The notes beneath the pieces are model-generated. The model did not search any database. It was not told the origin of the DNA and saw only the letters and a program-made list of their open reading frames with translations. Positions 24,159 to 34,953 of a stretch of DNA of 44,008 nucleotides are shown piece by piece (position 1 is the first letter of the stretch; every line of letters starts with the position of its first letter). Location: contig CANOBU010000007.1 in NCBI GenBank assembly GCA_947564425.1, positions 1 to 44,008 on the forward strand. Direction: 5' to 3'. Source of the stretch: an uncultured Eggerthellaceae bacterium (GTDB taxonomy: Bacteria; Actinomycetota; Coriobacteriia; Coriobacteriales; Eggerthellaceae). Both the position numbers and the translations under genes were made by a program.

Positions 24159-24984
24159 GTTCGTCCTGCCGCCCCTGCAGCCGGATGCCAACAAGTACAC
24201 CCGCGGCAAGCTGGCGGTCCTGGCGGGCAGCAAACGCTACCCGGGCTCGGCGGTGCTGGCCGCCTGCGCCAGCGAGCGCATGGGCTCGGGCTATACCGAG
24301 GTGGTCACGGCCCCGGCGGCCATGCCCCTGGTGCTGGCCGCCTCGCCTTCGCTGGTGGTGTGCGATAGGACGCGCTGGGATGCCTCGCAGCTGCCGCGGG
24401 CCCGCGAGGGGCATCCGGCGGCTGTGTGCCTGGGTTCGGGCTTCAAGGGCAGCTCCGCCGAGCGCGACCTTACCTTGCAGGTGCTGAGGAAGGCGGCCTG
24501 CCCGCTTTTGGTGGATGGCACCGCCTTGGGGTTCCTGCCGGGCAAGAAGGAGCTGCGCGCCCTGATGCGCCGCGCCGACCGCGGCCTGCCCACGGTGCTC
24601 ACCCCCCACGGGGGCGAGGCGGACCGGATGGCCCGCGGGTTGGGCTTGGCCCCGGCGGCGCCCGAGCATCTGGCGGCGGCCCTGGCCCAGGCGTGCCGCT
24701 GCATCGTGGTCCTGAAGGGGCCCGTTACCTATGTCTCCCAGGGTTCCGTCCCGCTGGTCATGGATGCAGGCAGCCCCGCCCTGGCCAAGGCGGGCAGCGG
24801 CGATGTGCTGGCAGGCATGGTGGGCTCGCTGCTGGCCCAGGGCATGGACCCCCTGCAGGCCGCCTACGGGGGCGCGTGGATCCACGGCCGGGCCGGCGTG
24901 CTGGCGGCCGACCAGATCGGTGCCCGCTCCGTCACGGCCATGGATATCGTCCGCTGGATTCCTGCTATCATCAAAGAGATGTGA
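24148..24984 (+). CDS. nnrD: ADP-dependent NAD(P)H-hydrate dehydratase
   Basis: A 278-residue ribokinase-fold enzyme that repairs hydrated NAD(P)H. Seen: RGKLAVLAGSKRYPGSAVLAACASERMGSGYTEVV at the N-terminus, LTPHGGEADRM, IVVLKGPVTYV and the catalytic/anion-hole loop AGSGDVLAGMVGSLLAQG. Most bacterial Nnr proteins carry an epimerase (NnrE, YjeF N-terminal) domain in front; it is absent, and the start overlaps the end of acpS, so nothing is hidden upstream. ATG 24148 is chosen because AAGGAGACGAGG precedes it and the family begins there. Operon with acpS and ligA. Confidence 0.93.
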   Translation: MSCEFVLPPLQPDANKYTRGKLAVLAGSKRYPGSAVLAACASERMGSGYTEVVTAPAAMPLVLAASPSLVVCDRTRWDASQLPRAREGHPAAVCLGSGFKGSSAERDLTLQVLRKAACPLLVDGTALGFLPGKKELRALMRRADRGLPTVLTPHGGEADRMARGLGLAPAAPEHLAAALAQACRCIVVLKGPVTYVSQGSVPLVMDAGSPALAKAGSGDVLAGMVGSLLAQGMDPLQAAYGGAWIHGRAGVLAADQIGARSVTAMDIVRWIPAIIKEM

Positions 24985-25002
24985 CCTGCCTGCATCCCGT
25001 AA

Positions 25003-28049
<3,047 letters not shown>

Positions 28050-28234
28050 GGGTTGCCCCCAACCGGTGCCCTTTTTGCAAGGGCCGTGCCGTTGATGCAC
28101 CGGCCGGGGCGTTTTGCCCCCCTTATACTCGAGGCAGGAAGAGCAGCTGCCCGGGGAGTCGAGGAGATCCCCAATATCCTTTCGGAGAGGTTCCCGGGCA
28201 GCCGCGATGCAAGCGCAATGCGAAGGAGGCCGTT

Positions 28235-28393
28235 ATGGATAGCGCCATCATCGCCGTGGTAACCGTGCTGCTGATCGTGGTAGGGGCCCTGTTCCTGAAC
28301 TGGGAGATCCGCCGCCAGGAGCGCAAGGATGCCGCTCCTGCCGCCGGGCAGGTCCAGGCGAAGTCCGTCCCGTCCATGGACAAAGCCGCCTAG
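28235..28393 (+). CDS. Small single-helix membrane protein
   Basis: A 52-residue peptide: one hydrophobic segment (IIAVVTVLLIVVGALFLNW, residues 4-22) followed by a basic then Ala/Lys-rich tail. GAAGGAGG lies 6 bases before ATG 28235, and a strong terminator follows, so it is probably a real, separately transcribed gene. A TATACT at 28124-28129 may be its -10. I recognise no family; small single-span proteins often modulate larger membrane complexes, but no partner is obvious. Confidence 0.6.
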   Translation: MDSAIIAVVTVLLIVVGALFLNWEIRRQERKDAAPAAGQVQAKSVPSMDKAA

Positions 28394-28415
28394 GCATCGG
28401 CAGACGCCATCGGCA

Positions 28416-28450
28416 ACGGGGGCCCGCCCAGTGCGGGCCCCCGTCCTTTT
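28416..28450 (+). terminator. Strong intrinsic terminator after the small membrane protein gene
   Basis: A perfect 12-bp stem, ACGGGGGCCCGC (28416-28427) and GCGGGCCCCCGT (28433-28444), with a 5-base loop, is followed by CCTTTTAT. It ends the upstream transcript before mihF. Confidence 0.88.
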
Positions 28451-28576
28451 ATGGAGGCTCCGTCAGGGGTGCAGGGTGCGGGGGCTCGGCAAGCAGCCTG
28501 TGGCGGGAAGAAAAAGCCCTGTTCCGCCGCCTTTTGTAACGTTGCCGTGCAATTATCGCCCAATCCAGGTCTTTTC

Positions 28577-28585
28577 TGATACTAT
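28577..28585 (+). promoter_or_regulatory. Extended -10 promoter of mihF
   Basis: TGATACTAT gives an extended -10 (TG then TACTAT at 28580-28585) about 43 bases before the mihF start. I see no good -35 at 17-18 bases. Confidence 0.5.
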
Positions 28586-28627
28586 AGCTAGGCCAAACTT
28601 GGCATACAGACGAAAGGAGCTAGGATT

Positions 28628-28936
28628 ATGGCATTACCTACTATGACCGAGGAGCAGCGCAAAGAGGCGCTCGCCAAGGCTGCCGAGACGCGCAAGAAGC
28701 GTGCCGAGGTTCGCGAGAAGATCAAGGCCGGCAAGCTGACGGCGAAGAAGGTTATGAGCCAGCGCGATGATCCTGTCGTGGGCAAGATGCGCGTCGTGCA
28801 GTTCATCACCACGTTCCCCGGTTACGGCAATGCCAAGGCCGAGAAGATCATGACCGAGATCGGCATCCCCGAGGGACGTCGCCTGGCCGGCCTGGGTGAG
28901 AAGCAGGCCGCCGCTCTGGTCGAGGCGCTCAGCTAA
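28628..28936 (+). CDS. mihF: Integration host factor, actinobacterial type
   Basis: A 102-residue nucleoid protein found across Actinobacteria and used for phage integration, DNA bending and growth control. The long basic N-terminal helix (EEQRKEALAKAAETRKKRAEVREKIKAGKLTAKKVM) leads to a helix-two-turn-helix-like core VVQFITTFPGYGNAKAEKIMTEIGIPEGRRLAGLGEKQAAALVEAL, which contacts DNA. AAGGAG precedes ATG 28628. It stands alone between two clear terminators with its own extended -10. Its presence is one of the best lineage clues in the window. Confidence 0.95.
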   Translation: MALPTMTEEQRKEALAKAAETRKKRAEVREKIKAGKLTAKKVMSQRDDPVVGKMRVVQFITTFPGYGNAKAEKIMTEIGIPEGRRLAGLGEKQAAALVEALS

Positions 28937-28965
28937 TCGTATCTCTTTTCCGGAGATAGCCAAGG

Positions 28966-28995
28966 AAAGCCTCCCTTCGGGGAGGCTTTTTCTTT
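28966..28995 (+). terminator. Intrinsic terminator of mihF
   Basis: A 10-bp stem, AAAGCCTCCC (28966-28975) and GGGAGGCTTT (28980-28989), closes a TTCG tetraloop and runs into TTCTTT. This is a textbook terminator 30 bases after mihF. Confidence 0.93.
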
Positions 28996-29048
28996 GGCTG
29001 CGTAACGATAGCGCTGCGGGATGCGGGGAATCTAAGAACCTGAAACAA

Positions 29049-29089
29049 GAATATTCGTAATTGACAATATATTCTTTCAAGGATAGTAT
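29049..29089 (+). promoter_or_regulatory. Promoter of the mod operon with overlapping inverted repeat
   Basis: TTGACA (29061-29066) and TAGTAT (29084-29089) are exactly 17 bases apart. An inverted repeat GAATAT (29049-29054) and ATATTC (29069-29074) spans the -35 box and spacer, where a molybdate- or growth-responsive repressor could bind. No ModE gene is in the window, so the regulator is unknown. Confidence 0.75.
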
Positions 29090-29126
29090 GGGTGAATCGT
29101 TTCACCAAGATACGGAAGGGGATTCC

Positions 29127-30047
29127 ATGAAAAAGCGCTTCTCGTTGATAGCGGCCGCCATGGCGGCTGTGGCCCTGGTGGCGGCCCTGGCCGGCTGCTC
29201 CGGCGGCTCCACCGCCTCGTCGGGGTCGGCTTCTGCCGCCAGCACCCAGGCCTCCGATAGCTCTGCGGCCTCCGGCCAGGCGGTCGAGCTGCAGATCTTC
29301 GCCGCGAACTCCCTTACCAAGGCCATGGCCGAGGCCCAGGAGCTCTACACCTCGATCCACCCCGAGGTCACCTTCGCCGATACCCAGTACAAGGCCTCCG
29401 GCGAGCTGAACGCCATGCTGGAGGGCGGCGCCTATGCCGATATCGAGATCACGGCCTCGAAGGGCACCATGGACACGGCCGAGCAGGAGGGCTACATCGA
29501 TGCCGGCACCCGCGTGACCATGTTCACCAACGAGCTGGTCATGGTCACCTCCGAGAACAATGCGGACATCACCGAGATGACCCTCGAGGATATCGCCACC
29601 GGCAACTACACCGTGGGCGTGGGCGATGACTCCGTGCCCGCCGGCAACTACGCCGACCAGGCGCTGTCCACCGTGGGCTGCTTCATCGACCCCGATGGCA
29701 AGACGGGCGCCGACAGCGCCGGCAAGGCCAACGGCACCGATGCCTTCGCCGGCACCCCGCTGGAGGGCAAGGTCATGACCCAGACCTCCGTGGGCAACGT
29801 GTGCAAGCTGGCCGAGGCCGGCGATGTCGATATCGCCTTCGTGTACTCCTCCGATGTGGAGCGCTTCGGCGGCGTGAAGGTCGTGGGCACGGTTCCCGCC
29901 GATACGCACAAGGCCATCACCTATCCCGGCGCTGTGACCTCGCAGTCCAATAACAAGGAAGCGGCCGAGCAGTTCATCAACTGGTGCCTGACCGACCGCG
30001 ATGTCCAGGAGATCTGGCAGAAGTGGGGCTTCACCCTGGCCGCCTAA
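29127..30047 (+). CDS. modA: Molybdate ABC transporter substrate-binding lipoprotein
   Basis: A 306-residue lipoprotein that captures molybdate (or tungstate) outside the membrane. The signal peptide runs KKRFSLIAAAMAAVALVAALAGC, with lipobox LAGC; a Ser/Ala-rich linker follows. The ModA fold is seen as LQIFAANSLTKAMAEAQELY, YKASGELNAMLEGGAYADIEITAS, LVMVTSENN, DDSVPAGNYADQALS and DVDIAFVYSSD; these supply the Ser and backbone groups that hold the oxyanion. ATG 29127 follows GAAGGGG. First gene of modA-modB-modC, with a 112-base gap before modB that holds a strong hairpin. Confidence 0.92.
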   Translation: MKKRFSLIAAAMAAVALVAALAGCSGGSTASSGSASAASTQASDSSAASGQAVELQIFAANSLTKAMAEAQELYTSIHPEVTFADTQYKASGELNAMLEGGAYADIEITASKGTMDTAEQEGYIDAGTRVTMFTNELVMVTSENNADITEMTLEDIATGNYTVGVGDDSVPAGNYADQALSTVGCFIDPDGKTGADSAGKANGTDAFAGTPLEGKVMTQTSVGNVCKLAEAGDVDIAFVYSSDVERFGGVKVVGTVPADTHKAITYPGAVTSQSNNKEAAEQFINWCLTDRDVQEIWQKWGFTLAA

Positions 30048-30091
30048 GGCGATTCGCCGGATCTATTGCTAGAATCGGATGGTGAGAGTTC

Positions 30092-30128
30092 TGACGGAAG
30101 GAGCCCCGCATGGGGGCTCCTTCCGTCA
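30092..30128 (+). promoter_or_regulatory. 16-bp perfect RNA hairpin between modA and modB
   Basis: TGACGGAAGGAGCCCC (30092-30107) pairs perfectly with 30113-30128 over a 5-base loop. There is no T-run, so it is more likely an mRNA stability or processing hairpin than a terminator. The right arm contains CTCCTTCCG (30117-30125), which could alternatively pair with the modB ribosome site CGGAAAGGAG (30141-30150) with one bulged base. A short frame with its own ribosome site begins at ATG 30110 and runs to 30211, overlapping the modB start out of frame. Confidence 0.85.
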
Positions 30129-30159
30129 TGGGGGATGCTTCGGAAAGGAGGGCGCCGCA

Positions 30160-31572
30160 ATGGATGAGTCCGCTTCGATGGGGTGGCGCGGCCTCGGCCG
30201 CAGGGCGCTGAGGGCCTTTGCGGCCCTGGCTTTGGCAGCGGCCCTGGTGCTGCAGCCCCTTTCGGCCTGGGCCCTGGGATTGACCGAGGGCACGGCTGCG
30301 GCAGCCGATGTGGACGCTTCCGCCGTGGAGGTATCCTATGACGAGCTGTCGGCCGCCATACAGGAAGAGCCCTTCGCCCTGGCGGGGTTCGCCCGGGCCA
30401 ATGCCGGGTCGAACCGCGATATCGACGGCGCTTACCGGGGCTATGCCTATTACATCGGCAAGAAACCCCATGCCCTCATGTACCTGACCACCGCCGAGCG
30501 CGTGGTGGTCTACATCGATGCGGCGGCCGCCGAGGCGGCCTCGTTCGACCCCGCCTCCGCCGATGACCGGGCGCTGCTGCAGGCCATGATCGTGGCCCTC
30601 GATGCGAAGGCGGCCCATGGCAACGCCCCCATCCCGGCCGATGCCCCGTGGTATTTCACCACCGAACAGCAGAATACCCTCGACGGCGTGGACTACATCT
30701 TCAACCGCGTCATCGACGATGGCGCCTACAACCTCATCGTGGGCGCCGACGGGCGGGATGTCGCCTCGGCCGGTTCGGACCGGCTGGCAACGCCCATCGC
30801 CGGCTGCTTCGCCGACATCGTGCCCAGCCATCAGGCGGTCATCGTGGCCGAGCCGGGATGGTGGGAGCGCCTGGGCTCGTTCATGGCCGCCCTCGACTGG
30901 TCGCCCCTGCTGGTTACCTTGAAGACCACCCTCACCGCCATCGTGTTCATATTCGTGTTGGGCCTGGCCTGCGCCTACCTGTGCCTGCATGTGTCCACGC
31001 GCGCCCGGTCGGTGCTCGATACGGTGTTCACCATACCTATGGTGCTGCCGCCCACCGTCTGCGGCTTCCTGCTGCTGCTGTTCCTGGGTTCCAACACGCC
31101 TTGGGGCCAATGGTTCATCGACGTGGGGTTCCCGCTGATCTTCAGCTGGCCCGCCACGGTTATCGCCGCGGTGGTGGTGGCCTTCCCGCTGATGTACCGC
31201 AACGCCCTGGGGGCCTTCGAGAGCCTGGATCCCAACATGGTCGATGCGGCCCGCACGCTGGGCTGGAAGGAATCGCGGATCTTCTTCAAGCTGATGCTGC
31301 CGCTGTCGTGGTCCTCCATCGCCGCCGGCACGGTGCTGGCCTTCGCCCGGGCCCTGGGCGAGTTCGGCGCCACGCTGTTCTTGGCGGGCAACTACCTGGG
31401 CATCACCCAGACCATCCCCATCGCCATCTACTTCCAGTGGATGAACGGCAACAACGAGATAGCCATCTTCTGGACCATCGTGCTGGTCATCTTCAGCTTC
31501 ATCGTCATCATGTTCATCAACCTGTGGAGCCGCCATACCACGCGCTACCGGAAGGGGGCGATCGAGGAATGA
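30160..31572 (+). CDS. modB: Molybdate ABC transporter permease with large extracytoplasmic N-terminal domain
   Basis: A 470-residue protein, twice the usual 220-230. Residues 20-42 form a signal peptide or first helix (RAFAALALAAALVLQPLSAWALG). Residues about 43-240 are a soluble extracytoplasmic domain I do not recognise (LTTAERVVVYIDAAAAEAASFDPA, NTLDGVDYIFNRVIDDGAYNLIVG). From about 248 the ModB permease follows with five helices and the EAA loop VDAARTLGWKESRIFFKLMLPLSW, which docks on ModC. AAGGAGG lies before ATG 30160 and the fusion is in one uninterrupted frame. The extra domain may assist substrate delivery from ModA or sense oxyanions (inference). Confidence 0.9.
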   Translation: MDESASMGWRGLGRRALRAFAALALAAALVLQPLSAWALGLTEGTAAAADVDASAVEVSYDELSAAIQEEPFALAGFARANAGSNRDIDGAYRGYAYYIGKKPHALMYLTTAERVVVYIDAAAAEAASFDPASADDRALLQAMIVALDAKAAHGNAPIPADAPWYFTTEQQNTLDGVDYIFNRVIDDGAYNLIVGADGRDVASAGSDRLATPIAGCFADIVPSHQAVIVAEPGWWERLGSFMAALDWSPLLVTLKTTLTAIVFIFVLGLACAYLCLHVSTRARSVLDTVFTIPMVLPPTVCGFLLLLFLGSNTPWGQWFIDVGFPLIFSWPATVIAAVVVAFPLMYRNALGAFESLDPNMVDAARTLGWKESRIFFKLMLPLSWSSIAAGTVLAFARALGEFGATLFLAGNYLGITQTIPIAIYFQWMNGNNEIAIFWTIVLVIFSFIVIMFINLWSRHTTRYRKGAIEE

Positions 31573-32678
31573 GCCTCTCCATCGACATAAGGAAGCAGTT
31601 CCCCGCCTTCGAGCTGCAGGTTGCCTTCCAGGCCGAAGACGAGGTGTTCGGCCTGCTGGGGGCTTCGGGCTGCGGCAAATCGCTCACCATGCGCTGCGTG
31701 GCCGGCATCGAGACGCCCGACGAGGGGCGCATCGTCGTGAACGACCAGGTGTTCTTCGACAGCGCGGCCAAGGTGAACCTGAAGCCGCAGCAGCGCAAGA
31801 CGGCCCTGCTGTTCCAGAACTACATGCTGTTCCCCAACCTTACGGTCGAGCAGAACGTGGGGGCGGGCATCCCCCTGGATACGCCCAAGGACGAGCGCGC
31901 CCGCATCATAGGGGCCGAGCTGCGCCGCTTCGATGTGGATGCCTTCGCCAAGCGCTATCCGGCCCAGCTATCGGGCGGCCAGCAGCAGCGGGTGGCCCTG
32001 GCCCGCATGCTGGCGGCCAAGCCGGGCATCCTGATGCTGGACGAGCCCTTCTCGGCCCTGGATGCCCACTTGAAGGGCGTGTTGGAGCAGAACCTCTCGA
32101 GCCTCTTCGACCATTTCGACGGCACCATCCTGTATGTGAGCCACGACATCGACGAGGCGGTGCGCTTCTGCGACCGCATCGCCGTGGTGGAGCGCGGCCG
32201 CATCATGGAGGTGGATACCTCGCGGGAGCTGGTGGACGACCCCAAGAGCGTAGCGGGCCTGAAGCTCTCCGGCGTGAAGAACGTGGCAGCGGTCGAGCGG
32301 CTGGATGCCACCCATGTGGCCTGCGAGCATTGGGGCGTCACCCTGACGCTTCCCGATGGCGTGCCGGAAGATGCGAAGGCCGTGGGCATCCGTGCATTCA
32401 ATGTGCATCCGGCGGAAGGGCCCGGCACCAATGTGTTCCGCATGCGGGTGGACCGCGTAAGCGACTCGCGCTTCGACCGCATGTGCCTGCTCAGCTTCCT
32501 CGACCGCGACGAAGGGGCCGAGGACCTGGTGGATGCAGCGGACCAGGAGGTGCATTACCTGCATCAGCGCATCTACTGGCGCATCAACATGCTCTACGAT
32601 TCCGCGGATCGGCCCGAAGAGGGCCAGGAGCTGCTGATGCAGCTGGCTCCCGAGCATCTGTATGTAGTAACGCGCTAG
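31569..32678 (+). CDS. modC: Molybdate ABC transporter ATP-binding protein
   Basis: A 369-residue importer ATPase. Walker A is GASGCGKS (about 36-43), the Q-loop is LLFQNYMLFPNLTVEQNV, the signature is LSGGQQQRVALARML, Walker B is LMLDEPFSALD and the switch His is in YVSHDIDEAVRF. The C-terminal 120 residues form a TOBE-like regulatory domain (GIRAFNVHPAEGPGTN, RMRVDRVSDSRFDRMCLLSFL), which in ModC can bind molybdate and slow uptake (family knowledge). Its ATG overlaps the modB stop as ATGA. Confidence 0.93.
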   Translation: MSLSIDIRKQFPAFELQVAFQAEDEVFGLLGASGCGKSLTMRCVAGIETPDEGRIVVNDQVFFDSAAKVNLKPQQRKTALLFQNYMLFPNLTVEQNVGAGIPLDTPKDERARIIGAELRRFDVDAFAKRYPAQLSGGQQQRVALARMLAAKPGILMLDEPFSALDAHLKGVLEQNLSSLFDHFDGTILYVSHDIDEAVRFCDRIAVVERGRIMEVDTSRELVDDPKSVAGLKLSGVKNVAAVERLDATHVACEHWGVTLTLPDGVPEDAKAVGIRAFNVHPAEGPGTNVFRMRVDRVSDSRFDRMCLLSFLDRDEGAEDLVDAADQEVHYLHQRIYWRINMLYDSADRPEEGQELLMQLAPEHLYVVTR

Positions 32679-32716
32679 GGCCGGGTTGCGCCCAGCCGTT
32701 GCCGGGCTGCTGCCAT

Positions 32717-32745
32717 TTGCAAACATCCTCGTTGTAGGATAGTGT
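32717..32745 (+). promoter_or_regulatory. Probable promoter of moaA
   Basis: TTGCAA (32717-32722) and TAGTGT (32740-32745) are 17 bases apart. Transcription would begin near 32752, which supports ATG 32781 as the moaA start and argues against the GTG at 32742. Confidence 0.5.
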
Positions 32746-32780
32746 TCTTACGAGAGATTATTCCGACGATCGGGGAACCT

Positions 32781-33785
32781 ATGAGGGACGGACACGGGCG
32801 CGTCATCGATTACCTGCGCATCTCGTTGACAGACCGCTGCAATTTCCGGTGCATCTACTGCATGCCCGAGGATGGCCTGAGCCTGATGAGCCATGACGAT
32901 ATCCTGCGCATCGAGGAGATAGAGGCCATCGTACGGGCGGCGGTGCGCATCGGCATACGCTCGGTGCGCCTGACGGGCGGCGAGCCCCTGGTGCGCAAGG
33001 GGGTGGTGGACCTGGTGGGGTCGCTTGCCGCTATGGAGCAGATCGACAACATATCCCTTACCACCAACGGCGTGCTGCTGCCGCAGATGGCCGGCGACCT
33101 GAAGCGGGCCGGCCTGTCCCGCGTGAATATCTCGCTCGACACGCTGGATGCCGACCAATTCACCGAGATAACCCGTGTGGGGCAGCTGGAGTCGACCCTT
33201 GCGGGCATCGATGCAGCGTTGCAGACCGGGTTCAACCCGGTGAAGATCAACGCCGTCACGGTGCGCCGCCTCAACCAGGATTTCCTGGCCTTCGCGAAGA
33301 TGTCCATCGACCGGCCGCTGCACACGCGCTTCATCGAGTACATGCCGGTGGGATCATCCGGCGGCGTGGACGGCACCGGGTGGGGGCACGAGGATGTGAT
33401 CCCCTCCGAGGAGCTGCTGCAGATCATAAACGAGCGCGCGGCCGCCGAGGGCCTGCCGGAGCTCGTGCCCCTGGACGGGAAGGACAAGCCCCTGGGATGG
33501 GGGCCGGCCCGCTATTTCGCCTTCCCGGGCGCCCAGGGCACCGTGGGTTTCATAAGCCCCTTGTCGCGCCATTTCTGCAGCGAATGCAACCGCCTGCGCC
33601 TTACGGCCGATGGCAAGCTGCGGCCCTGCCTGTTCTCCGACGAGGAGATAGACGTGCGCACGGCCCTGCACGATGGCGGCGAGGACGCGGTGTACGAATG
33701 CTTCCTGCAAGCCCTGCACCTGAAGCCCGACGAGCATCATGATAAAGTGGGTACGGAACGCAATATGTCGCAAATCGGAGGTTAG
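32781..33785 (+). CDS. moaA: GTP 3',8-cyclase
   Basis: A 334-residue radical SAM enzyme that starts molybdopterin synthesis from GTP. The N-terminal cluster motif is CNFRCIYC (CX3CX2C), then VRLTGGEPLVRKG and VNISLDTLD. The C-terminal second cluster is CSECNRLRLTADGKLRPC (CX2CX13C), which holds the substrate, and the chain ends in GG, needed for activity in known MoaA. ATG 32781 has GGGGAA upstream. It is followed 3 bases later by moaC, its pathway partner, and sits downstream of modABC, so molybdate import and cofactor synthesis are linked here. Confidence 0.97.
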   Translation: MRDGHGRVIDYLRISLTDRCNFRCIYCMPEDGLSLMSHDDILRIEEIEAIVRAAVRIGIRSVRLTGGEPLVRKGVVDLVGSLAAMEQIDNISLTTNGVLLPQMAGDLKRAGLSRVNISLDTLDADQFTEITRVGQLESTLAGIDAALQTGFNPVKINAVTVRRLNQDFLAFAKMSIDRPLHTRFIEYMPVGSSGGVDGTGWGHEDVIPSEELLQIINERAAAEGLPELVPLDGKDKPLGWGPARYFAFPGAQGTVGFISPLSRHFCSECNRLRLTADGKLRPCLFSDEEIDVRTALHDGGEDAVYECFLQALHLKPDEHHDKVGTERNMSQIGG

Positions 33786-33788
33786 GCA

Positions 33789-34286
33789 ATGACAGAGCAG
33801 CTTACCCATATCGACGAGAAGGGCGCCGTGCGCATGGTGGACGTCTCGGCCAAGCCCGATACCGAGCGCATCGCCGTGGCCGAGGGCTTCATAGCCATGC
33901 AGCCGGAGACGCTGGCGCTTATCGTAGAGGGCAAGGCGGCCAAGGGCGATGTGCTGGCCTGCGCCCGCGTGGCCGGCGTGATGGGAGCCAAGCAGACCAG
34001 CAGCCTCATACCCATGTGCCACCCGCTGAACATAACGAAGGCCAAGGTCGATTGCGAGCCGGTGGAGGCCGGCCAGCGCGAAGACGGCCGCGTGGGCATC
34101 CATATCACCACCACCTGCGGCGTGACGGGCAAGACGGGCATCGAGATGGAGGCCCTGACGGCGGCATCCATCGCCTGCCTCACGGTGTACGACATGTGCA
34201 AGGCGGTGGACCGCGGTATGGAGATCATGGATATCCGCCTGCTGAAGAAGGACGGCGGCAAGACGGGGCTTTGGGAGCGTGCCTAG
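33789..34286 (+). CDS. moaC: Cyclic pyranopterin monophosphate synthase
   Basis: A 165-residue enzyme of normal length that converts the MoaA product to cyclic pyranopterin monophosphate. Landmarks: [18 protein letters not shown], the active-site [14 protein letters not shown] block in [40 protein letters not shown] and the catalytic Lys pair in [11 protein letters not shown]. The ribosome site GGAGG lies in the end of moaA, so the two are coupled. The later enzymes (MoaD, MoaE, MoeA) are not in the window. Confidence 0.98.
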   Translation: MTEQLTHIDEKGAVRMVDVSAKPDTERIAVAEGFIAMQPETLALIVEGKAAKGDVLACARVAGVMGAKQTSSLIPMCHPLNITKAKVDCEPVEAGQREDGRVGIHITTTCGVTGKTGIEMEALTAASIACLTVYDMCKAVDRGMEIMDIRLLKKDGGKTGLWERA

Positions 34287-34287
34287 C

Positions 34288-34869
34288 ATGGCGGCATCGG
34301 TACCCAAGCTGGGGGAGATCATGGCCGATTACCACCAGGTGTCCTTCGGCGAGCGGGTGCGCCTGGCGCCCGGCTGCAGCCTGTGCGGCCAGGTGTCCGT
34401 GGGCGATGGCGTCACGGTATTCGCCGGCGCCCAGGTGCGCGGCGATTGCGCCCCGGTGAGCATCGGAGACGGCACCAACATACAGGAGAACTGCTGCCTT
34501 CATGTGAGCGGCGGTGCGCCCCTATCCGTGGGCCGCAACGTCACCGTGGGCCACGGGGCTATCCTGCATGGCTGCACCATCGACGACAACGTGCTGGTGG
34601 GCATGGGGTCCATTGTGATGGACGGCGCCCATGTGGGCCGCGATTGCCTGATAGCGGCCGGCGCCGTGGTGACCGAGGGCAAGGAGTTCCCCCCGCGCAG
34701 CCTCATCATGGGCATGCCCGCCAAGGCGGTGCGCGAGCTTACCGACGAGCAGATCGAGCAGCAGATCACCCGAGCCGGCGCCGACTACCGGGCCGTGGGG
34801 GAGGCCATGATGGCCGACGGCCTGCTGGTGCAGCCCGCGCCCGGCGCCGCTGCATGGCCTGTGGTGTAG
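34288..34869 (+). CDS. Gamma-type carbonic anhydrase family protein
   Basis: A 193-residue left-handed beta-helix (hexapeptide repeat) protein. The three zinc-binding His of gamma carbonic anhydrases are visible in ENCCLHVSGG, TVGHGAILHGC, with the supporting Gln/Asn in GTNIQEN. Such proteins trimerise; many are active CO2 hydratases, others (YrdA, PaaY-like) have weak or other activity, so function is only inferred. ATG 34288 begins 1 base after the moaC stop, with GGGAG 10 bases upstream; an in-frame ATG at 34321 is an alternative start. Its link to molybdopterin genes is probably positional. Confidence 0.9.
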   Translation: MAASVPKLGEIMADYHQVSFGERVRLAPGCSLCGQVSVGDGVTVFAGAQVRGDCAPVSIGDGTNIQENCCLHVSGGAPLSVGRNVTVGHGAILHGCTIDDNVLVGMGSIVMDGAHVGRDCLIAAGAVVTEGKEFPPRSLIMGMPAKAVRELTDEQIEQQITRAGADYRAVGEAMMADGLLVQPAPGAAAWPVV

Positions 34870-34919
34870 CCGCTTCCCGCCCAGGCGGCATGCGCGCCGG
34901 CGGCGATTGCGGAGTTTCC

Positions 34920-34947
34920 TTGCGCTGGCTGGGAAACGTGGTATCAT
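34920..34947 (+). promoter_or_regulatory. Probable promoter of infC-rpmI-rplT
   Basis: TTGCGC (34920-34925) and TATCAT (34942-34947) are 16 bases apart. Transcription from here would give a leader of about 178 bases ending at infC. Confidence 0.5.
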
Positions 34948-34953
34948 AAGCGG

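Noticed and set aside
30092-30128. Terminator ending the modA transcript
   Set aside because: The stem is very strong but lacks any T-run, and modB-modC depend on read-through, so I call it a processing or stability hairpin.
32679-32780. Moco riboswitch before moaA
   Set aside because: The gap is about 100 bases with a promoter inside it; the leader left is too short and no matching structure is seen.
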